The notes under the pieces were generated by a model. That model did not search any database. It had not been told where the DNA came from and was given only the letters and a program-made list of their open reading frames with translations. Below, in pieces: positions 32,799 to 45,331 of a stretch of 64,000 nucleotides of DNA (position 1 is its first letter; each line of letters opens with the position of its first letter). The translations under genes were made by a program, and so were the position numbers. Origin of the DNA: Batkoa obscura (lineage: Eukaryota; Entomophthoromycota; Entomophthoromycetes; Entomophthorales; Batkoaceae); NCBI GenBank assembly GCA_030770535.1, contig JASVEC010000013.1, forward strand, positions 558,001-622,000, given 5' to 3'.

Positions 32799-33821
32799 AT
32801 GAAATTCGTAGATTCTATCATCGCTTTAGCCTCTTTTGCTGCCGTTTTCGGACATATGGAAGTTACTAGTCCAGCTCCAAGGCGTTCTAAGCATTTAGCT
32901 GGAAACGGAGGGGAAGTTGATTACGATATGACCTCACCATTAGGTGGTCGTTTTAGCTTCCCATGCAGAGGTTACGGCCCAGGACCAACTTCTGGGTCAT
33001 TCAATGCTGGAAGCTCTATTCCAATAAAGATAGGAGGAAGTGCTATGCATAATGGTGGTCACTGTCAGTTCTCTATTACTTATGACAATAAGAACTTTGC
33101 TGTCTTAAAAACTGTAATGGGTAATTGTTTAACTGGTGGATTAAACTACCAAGTGCCATTACCACAAGATGCACCAAATGGAAAAGCTACTTTAGCATGG
33201 ACCTGGATTAACAGAACTGGTAATCGTGAATATTATATGAATTGTATGGATATCGAAATCAATGGAGGATCAAATAATGGAAAGATCACTGGACCACAAA
33301 TGTTAGTTGCCAACTTACCTGGATATACTACATTCCCAGAAGGATTCAAGGATGATTATGGTAAAGATTTATTTGACAAACAACCTATGATCACCGTTTC
33401 ACCAAGCGGATCTAATGTTGACCCAAATCCTAAACCTGATCCAAAACCTTCTACTACTCAAACTCAAACTCAAACCCAAACACAAACTCAAACTGAGGTC
33501 CAAACCCAAACTCAAATTAGACCACAACAACCCCAATATCAAACTAGACCACAAAAACAACCTCAATATCAAACTAGACCACAAAAACAACCTCAATATC
33601 AAACCAAGCCAGCAGCAACTCCATATCCAACGCAAGTCAAGCCTAAGCCAAAACCAACTGGTAACCCACAAAAACCAGATCCATCAACTTGTGAAGATGG
33701 TAAAATGTATTGTATTAATAGTACTACTATTGCTATGTGTTTTAACAAATCACTCTGGTCTAACTCATGTGCTGATGGTACTACCTGTAAAGGGCCTCAA
33801 GGCGACGCACACTGCTATTAG
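32799..33821 (+). CDS. Secreted AA11-type LPMO with CBM19-like tail, copy 2
   Basis: 340 residues from the ATG at 32799; the frame is open upstream but has no earlier ATG. Signal peptide 1-18, then His19 of HMEVTSPAPRRSKH as N-terminal copper ligand. The second histidine is in GGSAMHNGGHCQF, and the GNREYYMNC motif is present. The linker is longer than in copies 1 and 3 and contains three tandem KQPQYQTRPQ-type units after the Thr-Gln repeats. The CBM19-like tail reads CEDGKMYCINSTTIAMC ... CADGTTCKG. The 5' flank and first 70 residues are shared with copy 3, whereas the tail differs from both others. Confidence 0.93.
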   Translation: MKFVDSIIALASFAAVFGHMEVTSPAPRRSKHLAGNGGEVDYDMTSPLGGRFSFPCRGYGPGPTSGSFNAGSSIPIKIGGSAMHNGGHCQFSITYDNKNFAVLKTVMGNCLTGGLNYQVPLPQDAPNGKATLAWTWINRTGNREYYMNCMDIEINGGSNNGKITGPQMLVANLPGYTTFPEGFKDDYGKDLFDKQPMITVSPSGSNVDPNPKPDPKPSTTQTQTQTQTQTQTEVQTQTQIRPQQPQYQTRPQKQPQYQTRPQKQPQYQTKPAATPYPTQVKPKPKPTGNPQKPDPSTCEDGKMYCINSTTIAMCFNKSLWSNSCADGTTCKGPQGDAHCY

Positions 33822-35884
33822 ACACTATAGTTGAATATTTTAAATTTGATATATCTGTGATTATCAATTTTTTTTTAAAATTAACAAAGCATAGCTTGTT
33901 CATTATATATTTTTATCGTTTTAGTAAACACTAGACCTAAATCTATTTAAATAATTAAACTTATTGACTAATTTTTGTTTGGTTTTATTTAATTTTTAGA
34001 ACACATGTGTCTAACCTACTGTTTATTTATATCAAAATTTATCTACCATATTAGGTAAATGACAAAAAGTTTAAGTTCTTGGCTGTAAGGAATCAGCCTA
34101 ATTATTTTTCATATTGATCTTTGTGTTAGGTTTTCCCATATATCCTCTCGTGAAGTGAAGAAATCTGCAGAACTTTATGGTAAGGGTAATAGGTTGCAAC
34201 ATAAAAGTTACTTTTTATAATATTGCTAATATTTTTCAAAAAAATAGATCCCAATCGAAAAAATTACCAATAAAACCAATTTTATTTTACAAAAAATTGA
34301 TTTTAGATAAAAATTAGCTCTTTATTACAAAGCTTAAGAATTGAAGCTACTATTTTAGCTAAAACATTACTTTTCTTAGGGTTGAATTTTCGCGACAGGA
34401 GATATACAGAAAAACCTAATAAATAAAATTTAGGTGCTGAAATTTAAGTCATTTTTTTTCTAAATATTATTTGTATTCTTGCAAAATATCTTAGAAGGAA
34501 TCGATTTAGAAAAGGCAACTCACACATTAAAATTACTTTAAACTATCCAGTCTAATTGTATTATTCTGAAATGATAAAGAAATCAGCTGTTTGATCTATA
34601 ATTTTCTTATACTTGATGTCTTCTTACGTCTTTCCTCATTCAAATAATGTAGCCTTAGTGGTTTATATGTAATTATTAAATTTCTTACTTTTTTCTTCTA
34701 TAAACATAGTGTGTAAAAGTAGTGAAGTATACGTTTGCAACAAAAATACGAAAACGAAACAAAACGTTATATTATATTTAATTTCCTTATTTTACTTTGT
34801 ATAAAAAGTTTAATTGTATTTATAAAGAAATACAGGGGCTATATCCTGCCTTTTCAGGGAGAAAAGCACAATAAAGAAAGCTTAAGAATATTAGAGTAAA
34901 TAGAAAGCTCTAAACACTTATGGGTCAATATAATTGATTGTTTATACTTCAGTGACGCAATATTTTTTTATTGGAAAAAGGAGAAATTTCAATACTACCT
35001 CTATTCTTTTCGAAGAGAATTTAATTCCATCTTTGGGCAATCGATATAGAGGGTGAGAAAATAACCTTAAGGTTAAATTTGTATTTTTTATTTGATAAAA
35101 TCTAATTACTATAAAAAATTTTAAACTATTTTTTTGTTAATCTCATAACAAGTTTTTATATTTAATATTATTCTAATGTTACTAAAGGCCTTAATTAACC
35201 ATAGGTTTTTATTTATTTTATTAATTAAAATACATTGCTAAAAAAAAGAAAATTTTAAAGTTTGGGTCATTTTTCACCTCTATGTATTACAGTATTAAGT
35301 AGCTCAATTAAAAGTGAAATAATATAATAGTTTATGAATATGCTTGAAATATATAAATCGATACTGATGTAAAGCAATATTCATTATATCAATATTGAAC
35401 TTACCCAATAATTTTTTGGAATAATTGGTTTACAAACTGGTATTGAAATGAGCCCCTTTAGCACCATCCTTTGGTTTGGTTTTTATAAAATTATGATTTA
35501 CGTAACTAGTATTAAAGCTGTATGATTAAGTTTAATATTAAAATAATGAATCGCGTATTAGTAAGTAAAAATTTCCACATCGACTCATATACTAACTTAA
35601 ATATTTATTTGATGAAATTTCGAAATTTGGCTTAAAAATATTGATAATTTAAGCAGTTTTTAATTTATTAGTACAAGGAACTTGCCAAGAATAGCTTATG
35701 GTAATATGATTAACTTGGTATTAAAATAAATTTGAGTAGTCAGAGGTGACTATTGATCCCATGGTCGTGGTGCAATGGGCTACTTAATAGAACACTATAT
35801 AAAGTGATGGAAAAGAGTGTTCAGTCATTATCAAAGCTCAATTTCTTTTTCTCTGTGAGAATTAAAACTAATACAACTTTAATC
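33822..35884. other. Intergenic between AA11 copies 2 and 3
   Basis: AT-rich. It starts with the conserved 3' UTR block and ends with a promoter segment duplicated from the copy 2 upstream region (similarity begins about 35640). No gene or MITE-like copy recognised between. Confidence 0.5.
35796..35804 (+). promoter_or_regulatory. TATA box of AA11 copy 3
   Basis: TATATAAAG 89 bp before the ATG, in the same position as in copy 2. Confidence 0.6.
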
Positions 35885-36823
35885 ATGAAATTCGTAGATT
35901 CTATCATCGCTTTAGCCTCTTTTGCTGCCGTTTTCGGACATATGGAAGTTACTAGTCCAGCCCCAAGGCGTTCTAAACATTTAGCTGGAAACAAAGGACC
36001 TGTTGATTACGATATGACCTCACCATTAGGTGGTCGTTTTAGCTTCCCATGCAGAGGTTACGGCCCAGGACCAACTTCTGGATCATTCAATGCTGGTAAC
36101 TCCATTCCAGTAACAATCGGAGGAGATGCTATGCATAATGGTGGTCACTGTCAGTTCTCTATTACTTATGACAATAAGAACTTTGCTGTCTTAAAAACTG
36201 TAATGGGTAATTGTTTAACTGGTGGATTAAACTATCAAGTGCCATTACCACAAGATGCACCAAATGGAAAAGCTACTTTAGCATGGACCTGGATTAACAA
36301 AACTGGTAATCGTGAATATTATATGAATTGTATGGATATCGAAATCAATGGAGGATCAAATAATGGAAAGATCACTGGACCACAAATGCTAGTTGCCAAC
36401 TTACCTGGATATACTACATTCCCAGAAGGATTCAAGGATGATTATGGTAAAGATTTATTTGACAAACAACCTATGATCACCGTTTCACCAAGCGGATCTA
36501 ATGTTGACCCAAATCCTAAACCTGATCCAAAACCTTCTACTCAAACTCAAACTCAAACACAGACCCAAACCCAAACTCAAACTTCAACCCAAACTTCAAC
36601 CCAAACTAAGCCAGTAGTAACATCCACCGCAACACAAATTGAACCTAAACCTGAGCCAACTGGTAACCCACAAAAACCAGATCCATCAACTTGTGAAAAT
36701 GGTAAAATGTATTGTCTTGATGGTTCAACAATTGCCATGTGCTTCAACAAAGCTTTTTGGTCTAACCCATGTGCTGATGGTACCACCTGCAAAGGGGCTC
36801 TTGGTAATGCACAATGCTATTAA
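35885..36823 (+). CDS. Secreted AA11-type LPMO with CBM19-like tail, copy 3 (mosaic)
   Basis: 312 residues from the ATG at 35885; the open frame extends upstream without a better ATG. Signal peptide 1-18, His19 copper ligand, second ligand in GGDAMHNGGHCQF, GNREYYMNC, Thr-Gln linker and six-cysteine tail (CENGKMYCLDGSTIAMC ... CADGTTCKG). The 5' flank, signal peptide and first about 65 codons match copy 2 almost exactly. From the NSIPVTIGG codons to the linker end it matches copy 1 almost exactly. The tail is again its own. This makes it a recombinant of its two neighbours. Confidence 0.93.
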   Translation: MKFVDSIIALASFAAVFGHMEVTSPAPRRSKHLAGNKGPVDYDMTSPLGGRFSFPCRGYGPGPTSGSFNAGNSIPVTIGGDAMHNGGHCQFSITYDNKNFAVLKTVMGNCLTGGLNYQVPLPQDAPNGKATLAWTWINKTGNREYYMNCMDIEINGGSNNGKITGPQMLVANLPGYTTFPEGFKDDYGKDLFDKQPMITVSPSGSNVDPNPKPDPKPSTQTQTQTQTQTQTQTSTQTSTQTKPVVTSTATQIEPKPEPTGNPQKPDPSTCENGKMYCLDGSTIAMCFNKAFWSNPCADGTTCKGALGNAQCY

Positions 36824-37655
36824 GCTTTTTAATAACACTTTATTGCGATATTTTAATTTAGTAAAATCTGTGATTTTGTAAATAAAAAGTCACTTTTGCC
36901 TTATTATTATTAATTTAGTTTGTTATATTTTTATAATAATATATGAAAAGTTAAATTGTGATAGTTTAAAATATTTATTAAATATGTGATTTAACTCCTC
37001 TATATAACGATTAAAATTTTATAATGATTAGTATATATTCTAAAGTTATATATTGATATAATACCCATAATCGATGATTTTTAATATTTAATTCAATTCA
37101 AATGGTAATTAAAGCATTTGAGTATATCTTTTTGATCAAAGTCCTTTTATAATTTGATTGAAAATTATAAATATACTGTTCAAAATTTAATTGTAAAAGA
37201 ACTAATATTAGGCTATGTAGTAATTTAACTTTTAATTTTTTTTATGAATATAATAAAAATAAATGATTATAAAATTTAATATATTAGTCTAGTGAAAATT
37301 TAAAACAGTCTAATAGATAGCTGAAAACCCAAAGTTTAATATGTATTGAGGATCAATATGTGTATTTAATATTGATCAAGCTATTAAAAACTGAAAAGAT
37401 TAATAAAACAACTTTTAAATTTATCGTGGTAATAATTTAAACATCCTTTTGTACTTACCATCGTGGAAATAAAAAAAGTAATGCTAAAAATGTATTATCA
37501 TCTTTTATTTAATATTTTAATAAAGAACAAATACTAAAATTTAAATTGGCAACTTTTATTTTCAAAGATAGCAAAAAACTGATTGAGCATCAAAAAGCGA
37601 TAAATCAGTTGATTCCATCATATTTGTTTTTATTATAAATATTATACCAAAACCT
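36824..37655. other. Convergent 3' intergenic region
   Basis: Between AA11 copy 3 and the Hpc2-like gene; very AT-rich, nothing recognised. Confidence 0.5.
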
Positions 37656-39348
37656 TTAATCTAAAAAACTCCTATTACTATTTAAATTGTCCAATTTCTC
37701 ATTATGCTTATTTTTAATATACTTATCTTCATTAATTGGATTCAATATGTTAATGTCTTTAGGTTGACGAAAAGTTTCATTATTTTTTAATTTAGTAAAA
37801 GTGTCCCTATTATGCTTTGTTATTGGTTCATGATGAGTCATATTTAGTTTATTCTGTTGTGAGGTATGGGTATTAAATGGTCGATTCATATTGGACGTAG
37901 TAATCTTTGGTCGACTTATTTGTTTCTTTAATGTATCTCTACTAATAATTTCATGAGGACTTGTAGTTTCATCAATATACATTAATGGATTAAATTCTCT
38001 TGAATTAAAACTTAAATATTCGGCTCCTTTTCGATTCATTACTGGTTTATGCTCCATTGTTTTTCTAGATACTTTTCTACTACTACTTACTTTTTCAATT
38101 GGTCGATTTGTTTCAGCACTTAAGGATTCACTTACTATACGATTAACTTTAGGTTTCTTAATTACATTAACATCTTTGCTTGTATTTAATTTTTCGATTG
38201 GCTGAATATTTTCGGCACTTAATGAGTCACTTACTATACGGCTAACTTTAGGTCGTTTAACTGGATGACCGTCTTTACTACTACTTGTCCTTGATTTAAC
38301 TTGTGTACGCTTTATTGTATCATTCATTTTATCGCTTAAATTGTTTGGCTGCTGTATTGCATTACTTTCGCTGCTCTCTTTTTTAACGGTAGTTGCTGAA
38401 GGTCCATCTTTTTGTTGTCTATTTTGGCTCGCCTTCTTTATTGCACTCGAATAGCTGCTACTCTTTGATTCTTTAGGTTTCTTTAATGGATCTATTACAC
38501 TGGTACTCTTTAATTCCTTAGGCTGTGAACTACTTTTTTTTGTTGAGGTAACAGTAGCATCACTCTTAGTTTCTTTATTTTGATTTGTATCTTTTTTAAT
38601 TGTTCTTCTAGGAGCCGGTTGCTTTTTCTTTTTTGGCAATTCATCGGTAGCTGCTTTAGTACTAACAAATGTATATTAATATCTACAAAATAAGATCAAT
38701 CATTAATTTACCTAGCATCCTCGTCTTTTTTGTTTGGAAGTGGTCCATGATAGACAAAAAATTGCTTCTCATCAAATTCTTGCTCTTCTTCTTCAGTAAG
38801 GATATTACCTTGATCATTTAATACAACAACTACTTTTTTTGCTTTGATCTCTTTCTTTTTTTTAGGTAAAATCAACTCACTATCATCAATAAAATCATCC
38901 GAATAATCATAATCTCCGATATCTTCTGCCTTTTAAAAAAAGACGAATGAATTTTTATATATAAAAATCAAATACTAAAACTTACATCATAACTTTCTGC
39001 TTTTTGTAATATTTTATTAAAAAATTGGTCATTTTCGGTATCTATTGATGTTTCACTTTCTTCTACTTCTTCATCAGCTTCAGATTCATCCTCTACTTCA
39101 CATTCACTCTCAGTTTCTGAACTTTCTAAAACTTCATGTTGTTTTTGATATTCGGATAGTAATTTCGGTACATTAACAATATATGATTTTTTAAGATCTA
39201 CTTCAAGCACAATGGTTTCGTTTATTTTTGGCTTGGTTTTTTTAACTTTAGTTTTAATTTCAGGTGCAATTTCTTTTCCTTCACTCGATGTAGAACTTAA
39301 ATCTTCTGAACTTATTTCAATTGTATCTTGTGCCATGTCTTCTATCAT
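37656..39348 (-). CDS. HPC2: Hpc2/ubinuclein-like subunit of the HIR histone-chaperone complex
   Basis: Three exons on the reverse strand, 38986-39348, 38712-38929 and 37656-38661, join in frame to 528 residues. The N-terminus is Ser/Glu-rich and acidic (about 60-110). Across the first splice junction lies the ubinuclein/Hpc2-related (HUN) domain: KAESYD|AEDIGDYDYSDD then FIDDSELI, followed by a basic run and KQFFVYHGPLPN, a motif also placed just after the HUN domain in Hpc2. The last exon is a long, basic, Ser/Thr/Lys-rich low-complexity tail with two copies of an NRIVSESLSAE-type repeat. In the family this protein binds the H3.3-H4 tetramer within the HIR/HIRA complex for replication-independent nucleosome assembly. 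Translation could also start at Met5. Confidence 0.8.
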
Positions 39349-39865
39349 TATTATTTGTTTTTGACTTTATAATTTGAAAATTAAATTGAATTTGATGGAA
39401 GAAAGTTTTTTTGTTTCAGATCTAATATCAATTTTTATAAATTAACAGTTAAACTTCAAGCGTAAAATATTTTAAATTGTTAGCCACCAATTGGTTCCGA
39501 TTTTATGTAAAGTGAAAATTAGTTCAAAGCAAAAAACAGATTGTTTTATACTCCTCTTTACTATCTACCAATCGTTTATTAAATATCTTTAAAGATCTAA
39601 ATAGCTAGAAAATAACTTAAGGATTCCTTGAAGACTTGTAGAGATAAAAGTAAATAAAAATCAATAGCTAATACTTCTTACTAAATGTTTCGCAGTTTGC
39701 TTAATATATCCCTTAAATTCACCTTCAAGTATAAATTTAATTTATTTGATTTTTAACCAACAAGATATTGAACTTTTAAATCTTGAGTTTATAAAAACTA
39801 AAAATTAAAATCGGATTTTTCTAATTTTTTAATGAAAAATCAACACAAACATCAAGTTCAAAAAA
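39349..39865. other. Divergent promoter region
   Basis: Between the Hpc2-like gene start (minus) and the first member of the Asn-rich family (plus); no other feature seen. Confidence 0.5.
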
Positions 39866-41927
39866 ATGCCACCTGGTCGAAAACCAAAGCAAAAGACGGA
39901 AAAGACGGAAAATAAAAATGAAATGCAAAATTCGGGAGAGATCTCAGATCATGATACTCACAAAGGAATATAAGGTTTCCATGATGCTCAATTTATTGAA
40001 TCACCAAGCTCAACTGGAAAGAAAAAACACAATCAACCTCGTCACTTTGAGCTATTAAGTAATCTAAAATATTAAATACAATTTTAGTTTATCGATTTAA
40101 TTCTATTAAAACTGAAATAAAGCAGTGAAGAAATTAAATTACCTTGTACCTTTACCATAAGGAGTAATAAAAGGTTTAGATTAAATGGGACGAATGATGT
40201 AAGTGTTTACAATATTTATAGCATTATTCTAAATCAATTTTACAGGGAGTAGAAAGTAGGGTGTCAATTATAGGTACTTTAGAGAAAATTACTGATGAAA
40301 AAAGTTTTATTATATCTAAAGGTGAAACAGGGGTAAATAACACTTTGTTTTTTAATTCTTAATTAAATTATTTTTTAGGATTATTGGCAGAGTCTATTTC
40401 AAAACGGATATCTCTTAATGTCACTCATAGTCAAGTACTCAAACCATATAGAGTAGGGTTATTCATTTACAACGTAAAAATGCTCATCTTTTTCTAAAAA
40501 AAGGATCCATAATGTTCGCCATAGCTCCTCAATGAACATACTGAATTTAATTTCAATTATATTGAAACTGAGGTATTTTTTTAAAGTCTATAATTTAATT
40601 ATACTGACTCTTGTTAGGGACAAGGTCAACAACCTCAAATAGTGTCTACACCTCATGAATTTCATAATTTCCCCAAATTTAGGGATAGTAATAATCAAAC
40701 TTCCAATGATAATACGGGTGGCTTTTATCAAAATGTGTCTATAATTAGTAACACTCATATCTTCACAAATGTTAAGGGTAATAATAACGAAACTTCTAAC
40801 AATGCTATTCGTGGTTTTAATCAAAGAGTATTTACAGTCAATGGATTTAATAATGATGGTCGAGATTTTATTAACAATAGCCATGATTATAATGAAACAA
40901 AAAAAAAATAAAAGAAAAAGACTTAAAAAAGTAGTTGTTAGCAATAAAATGGTATGAATCAGAAGATTAGTGTTTTAACTATGCTTGTTTATTTTTACCT
41001 TATTTACTCTGATTTCTTTTAGAGATTTAATAACGGCCATAGTTTTGGTGAAATGGAAAGACCATATGTCAATTTAAATGATAAGGATGGTTTATTAAAT
41101 ACTTATTTAGATGTAAAAGGTACAAGAGAGTCAGCAGATGAGGAAGTTGATTGTAATCAAAATAGTAGTGGTATAGTTGGAGTTTCTGGTGGTTCTAAAA
41201 TCATTATTAAGAATGTGAAGGATAATGTAAAAGATACTGAGAGTTTAAATGGTGAAAAAGAAGAAGGAGAAATAACTGACCAGTATGAAGAGGGTGAATT
41301 AAGCGACCAAGGTAAAGCGGGTAGTTCAGTTTCAAATGAAATCAATTTAATGAGTTGAAAAATTATTATTATTATTATTAAATACAATACTGGTTTTAAC
41401 ATATAATATAATAATAGCGAATTGGATAAGTCGCATATAGTCACTATTTTAAATACCCCTTCCATTGCATTGAAGTGAATTTCTACTGAATCAAACACAA
41501 CCAGACTTCTCAACCTAGTAAATCAAGTTACATCTTCCATCGCTGTAATTCAATAAAATTACCGATTTGTTTCTAGTGTATCTTCTTTTGATATCAAATA
41601 TCCAAGAGCCACAATATAGCGCAAGGGTAATATATACACATATATTATTTGATAAACTAAGTAGATGGGATTTGGGAAGTATCGATATATAGCAATAATA
41701 ATATAATGAGAATCGAAGTACTCATCGTAGTTTATAAAACGAGTTATGTTTTATTTAAATCTTTTTAGATAACTTTAAAGTTGATTGTGAATAGGGTAAT
41801 GGTCCTAGAAATCAAGTAAATGGGACAGGATTGACTACTAAAGAGATTGAGACCTACACTATTCAGACTTTAATAAAAGGGAGGAAAAAGTTGTAGCTAA
41901 AAAGTTTATCTTAGTTTATTGGATAAA
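39866..41927 (+). pseudogene. Asn-rich tandem family, member 1 (degenerate)
   Basis: Aligns along its whole length with the intact member at 46792-48700, with introns at the same places. N-terminal exon starts MPPGRKPKQK and ends QPRHFELL. Core exons are recognisable: KLPCTFTIRSNKRFRLNG, RVSIIGTLEKITDEKSFIIS and ESISKRISLNVTHSQVLKP. These are followed by an Asn-rich exon (40620-40911), an acidic exon with KEEGEITDQYEEGELSDQ (41053-41358), and a tail with GTGLTTKEIETY near 41830. An in-frame stop in the first exon (after HKGI), stops in the second, and a frame shift near the lysine-rich stretch at about 40900-40940 argue that it no longer encodes the full protein. Confidence 0.5.
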
Positions 41928-42502
41928 TATATTAATTATATGATCTATTAAATTAAAGCAAAGTTAATGCTTATTTTACAATTTTATGTTTTTTTTCAAA
42001 TTGTTATTGTATAGGGTAAAATTAAGTTTATGTTTTGAAGGTTTTGATTTTTTTATTCATGTCTATAATATTATTAAAAATAGTAGTCACATTTTTTTCC
42101 AAATCTGTTTACCACTGGATTAAAGCCAAATTTATACAATTAATGAAAAATTTGAAATAGCATCTTTAAATGTCATTAATAAATTTAAAGATATTCTATC
42201 TAAAAACCAAAAGCTTGAGTAAATATATAAAAAAACTTGAATAAAAAAGTTTTATTTAATACAAAAATTAATATAACTATTCAAAATTATCATTCTACTT
42301 AATTTAAATATATTCAGTTTTATTTAATTTTTTAGGATAAAATAATCTAAAAAAACAACTCATGTTTTTTTATTTTTTCTCATTATCTAGTTTTTATTTA
42401 ATATTTATTTTTGATAAATTTAACTAGTTTATTTATATAAATAGCTTTTACTTATTTAAAGCCTTAAGACCTACTTAAGTTTTAAACAAGCCAAAGCTGT
42501 TT

Positions 42503-42608
42503 ATATGGGGATGTATTTTTGTGTTTAAGAATTTTACTAACAATCTTTCCACTCAAAGAACGCTTAAAAAATGGAAAAAGTAATGAAGTCAAAAAAAACA
42601 CCCCCATA
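42503..42608 (+). mobile_element. MITE-like element, complete copy (I)
   Basis: Forward copy, TATGGGGATGTATTTTTGTG to AACACCCCCATA; the core is altered to AAAGAACGCTT. Confidence 0.9.
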
Positions 42609-42638
42609 TGTTAATTAGATTATTAACTTTAATTGTTT

Positions 42639-42743
42639 TATGGGGATGTATTTTTGTATTTAAGAATTTTACTAACAATCTTTCCACTCAAATAGCGTTT
42701 AAAAAATGGAAAAAGTGATGAAACCAAAAAAATTATCTCTATA
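42639..42743 (+). mobile_element. MITE-like element, complete copy (J)
   Basis: Forward copy 30 bp after copy I; the right end has decayed to ATTATCTCTATA. Confidence 0.85.
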
Positions 42744-43183
42744 TGTTTGATTCTTAAATTTTGAAAATAATTAAACAATTATATTTATATTTATTAAATA
42801 ACAAAACCACAAATTATATTTTTTAAAATCAAATTTAAAATCTTTAACTAATATTATAAAATTAATCCTTAATTATTTTTATCTTTAAAATTTATATAAA
42901 TAGTTAATATAATTAAGAATAGCAGATTTAATATTTATTTTAGGTTATTTAATATTTTAATATGAATTTTTTAACTATGTTGCAATTAATAATTGATTAC
43001 TTTTTAATAATGTGAATTTGTGCTAAAATATTTTAAACAACATAATAATAGAAAATTATTAAACTTAATATTAATAGATTTCAAATATAAGTAATCTGCT
43101 TTTTTTGTCAATCATAATTTCAAAAAATACATTTTTTGATTTTATACTTGTGCTCACAGTTATGCTTTTGACTTTTACTTTAA

Positions 43184-45320
43184 TTGTTTTATTTATTTAT
43201 TTATCATAATTGCTTTTTTATCCATTATTCATATTCTTTTAATGATAATAATATCAGAATTAATAATAATACAATTCAAGTAAGTGAAACTAAAAAATTT
43301 AATCTAACGTTCAAAAATAAAAATGTTAATATCTATATATTAAATTCTCAAAATGAACATATAGATAAAATTAAAGCAATAATCTAAATTAAAGCAATAA
43401 AGAAAATAAGATCTGAAACCTAGGTTGAAGTGATTGCCAATAAACAAAATTATATTATAAACCTAAAAACAGCTGCTAATCAAAACAATAAAATAAACTC
43501 AAAAGTAGCTGCTTATCAAACTAATAAAATAAATATAAAGGCGATTAATAAATAAAATGACCCAGGAAGCTCAAAAGTGGTTAATAATCTCATTAATATA
43601 GTTGAATCTATTATAAATGATTCTCAAATTAATAAAGTAAATCCTATAATATATAATGCTTTAAACATTAAATTTCTACCAAAATTAATGACTGGATCAA
43701 TAATTAATATTTTAATTCACTTTATGAATCAAGAAATAATAAAAAATATTAATAAGATAATTAATGAGATAACTATTAAAGCAGTCAATAAAAAAAGATT
43801 TAAAACATAACTTACTGTATATAGAAAGGCAAAACTTATAAATTATTTATACCAGCCTTATATTATTATGCCAGTAAAACAAATTAAAAAAAAATAGGCA
43901 AAAGTGTGAAATATTGCTTTATTTAGCTCTCAGATTGATTATAACACAACAATCACTTAAATTGTTGTGTTCTCAAGTTCAAACACAATCAATTCAGAGT
44001 CCCTTATTTTGATTTGCTGCGAGAATTTCTAACTTCATGTTGCAAACAATATTATCTTCTCGTTTTGATATCCATACTTGTTGGAGTATAAAAGAGATTC
44101 TTCAATATGATAACTCAAGGCTTTTTAACTGAATTACTCTCTGATAACGTATCATTAATAAAGTCACTAAGTCTTTCTGACAACATCTGATATAGATTTT
44201 ATAGTAGTATCTTCCATTGTATTTGTTTTACATAATTCATAGCTTACTACATACTATTTCTATTAATTTAAGTCTATCTTATTTACATAAACTAAGACCG
44301 TTCGACTCAAGGCAAGTTAATTAAGCAAGAGTAGCTTTTAACTTCGAACACTAAGTATCAACTTTCACAAAAGGTCAGATTTAAACAAATTTCTCAATTT
44401 TAAAAAAATAATAATAATAGTATTGAATACAATTATTATTTTCCAGTTAATATAGATTTATTTAAAAATGGCATATCGAATAATTGTTTTGACTCAAATA
44501 TAACTTTAAATCAAATTAATTACATCTAGAAGCTTATTATTAATAATGCAAGTTTTATTTATTCTATCAAATTTTAACTAATTTAATTTATAAGGTTTAA
44601 TGTAAACTAAAATAAACTTATTAATTTGACCCAAAGTAGTTGTAATAATATTAATGATAAGAAAGTAAGTGTAACAGCTAAAAGCAATAGAAGTGTGAGT
44701 TTTATTAAATATAAAGTTATTAAAAAGTTAGTATATATAAATTATATTATAATTAATATACTAAAAAATATTTATTAACATTTATTTCTTAGGAATTATA
44801 AATAGCCCTATAGCTGGTAATAATAAAGTAGTTGAAAATAGTGATGGAATTAATAATAATGTAAAAATTGAAGATGAAATTGTCAGTACTATTAATATAA
44901 TAGTAAATTTTGATAGCAAAATGAAAGAATTAGGAGAAGTAGGAAAAAAAGCAGAAACTCAGCTTACAAATAAGTTTGAAGAGTTAGCTAATTTATCTTA
45001 AATTAGGTTTACTACTTATTTTATTTTATTCAAAAATTATGGAATTTTTTTAGTTTTTATCTTATCTGAATAAGCATTGCGTTTATATTAAATTTTATAA
45101 TATAAGGTAAATTATTTTATTAATAATAATAATTTTTATTTAAAATAGTTTTAGGACTATATTACTGAACCTGTTTCACAATGGTCTTTACATGCTGAGC
45201 GTTCTCGGTTCCAGAAAACGAAATCAAAAGTATGATTGATTGATCGATTTATAATTAATTGACTTATTTTAAGGAATATATTGAAGAATCTTTAAGAAAG
45301 TCAATAACTTATAAATCTCG
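43184..45320 (+). pseudogene. Degenerate AT-rich coding relics of unknown family
   Basis: Several short open stretches rich in Asn, Ile and Lys: 43184-43387, 43577-43810 (VESIINDSQINKVNPIIYN ... NKIINEITIKAVNKK), a coiled-coil-like stretch at about 44797-44998 (SKMKELGEVGKKAETQLTNK then FEELANL), and QWSLHAERSRFQKTKSK near 45180-45230 followed by a possible intron and a basic stretch. No continuous gene model could be made and no family is recognised. They may belong to one decayed gene upstream of member 2 of the tandem family, or to two. Confidence 0.3.
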
Positions 45321-45331
45321 TATTAAACCCA

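Larger units (their letters stand above)
41928..43183. other. Intergenic with two MITE-like copies
   Basis: Extremely AT-rich. Holds copies I and J in the same orientation 30 bp apart; no gene recognised. Confidence 0.5.

Noticed and set aside
33399-33834. Leu/Lys-rich frames over the AA11 copy 2 linker
   Set aside because: Shadow of the Thr-Gln and QPQYQTRPQ repeats in the linker.
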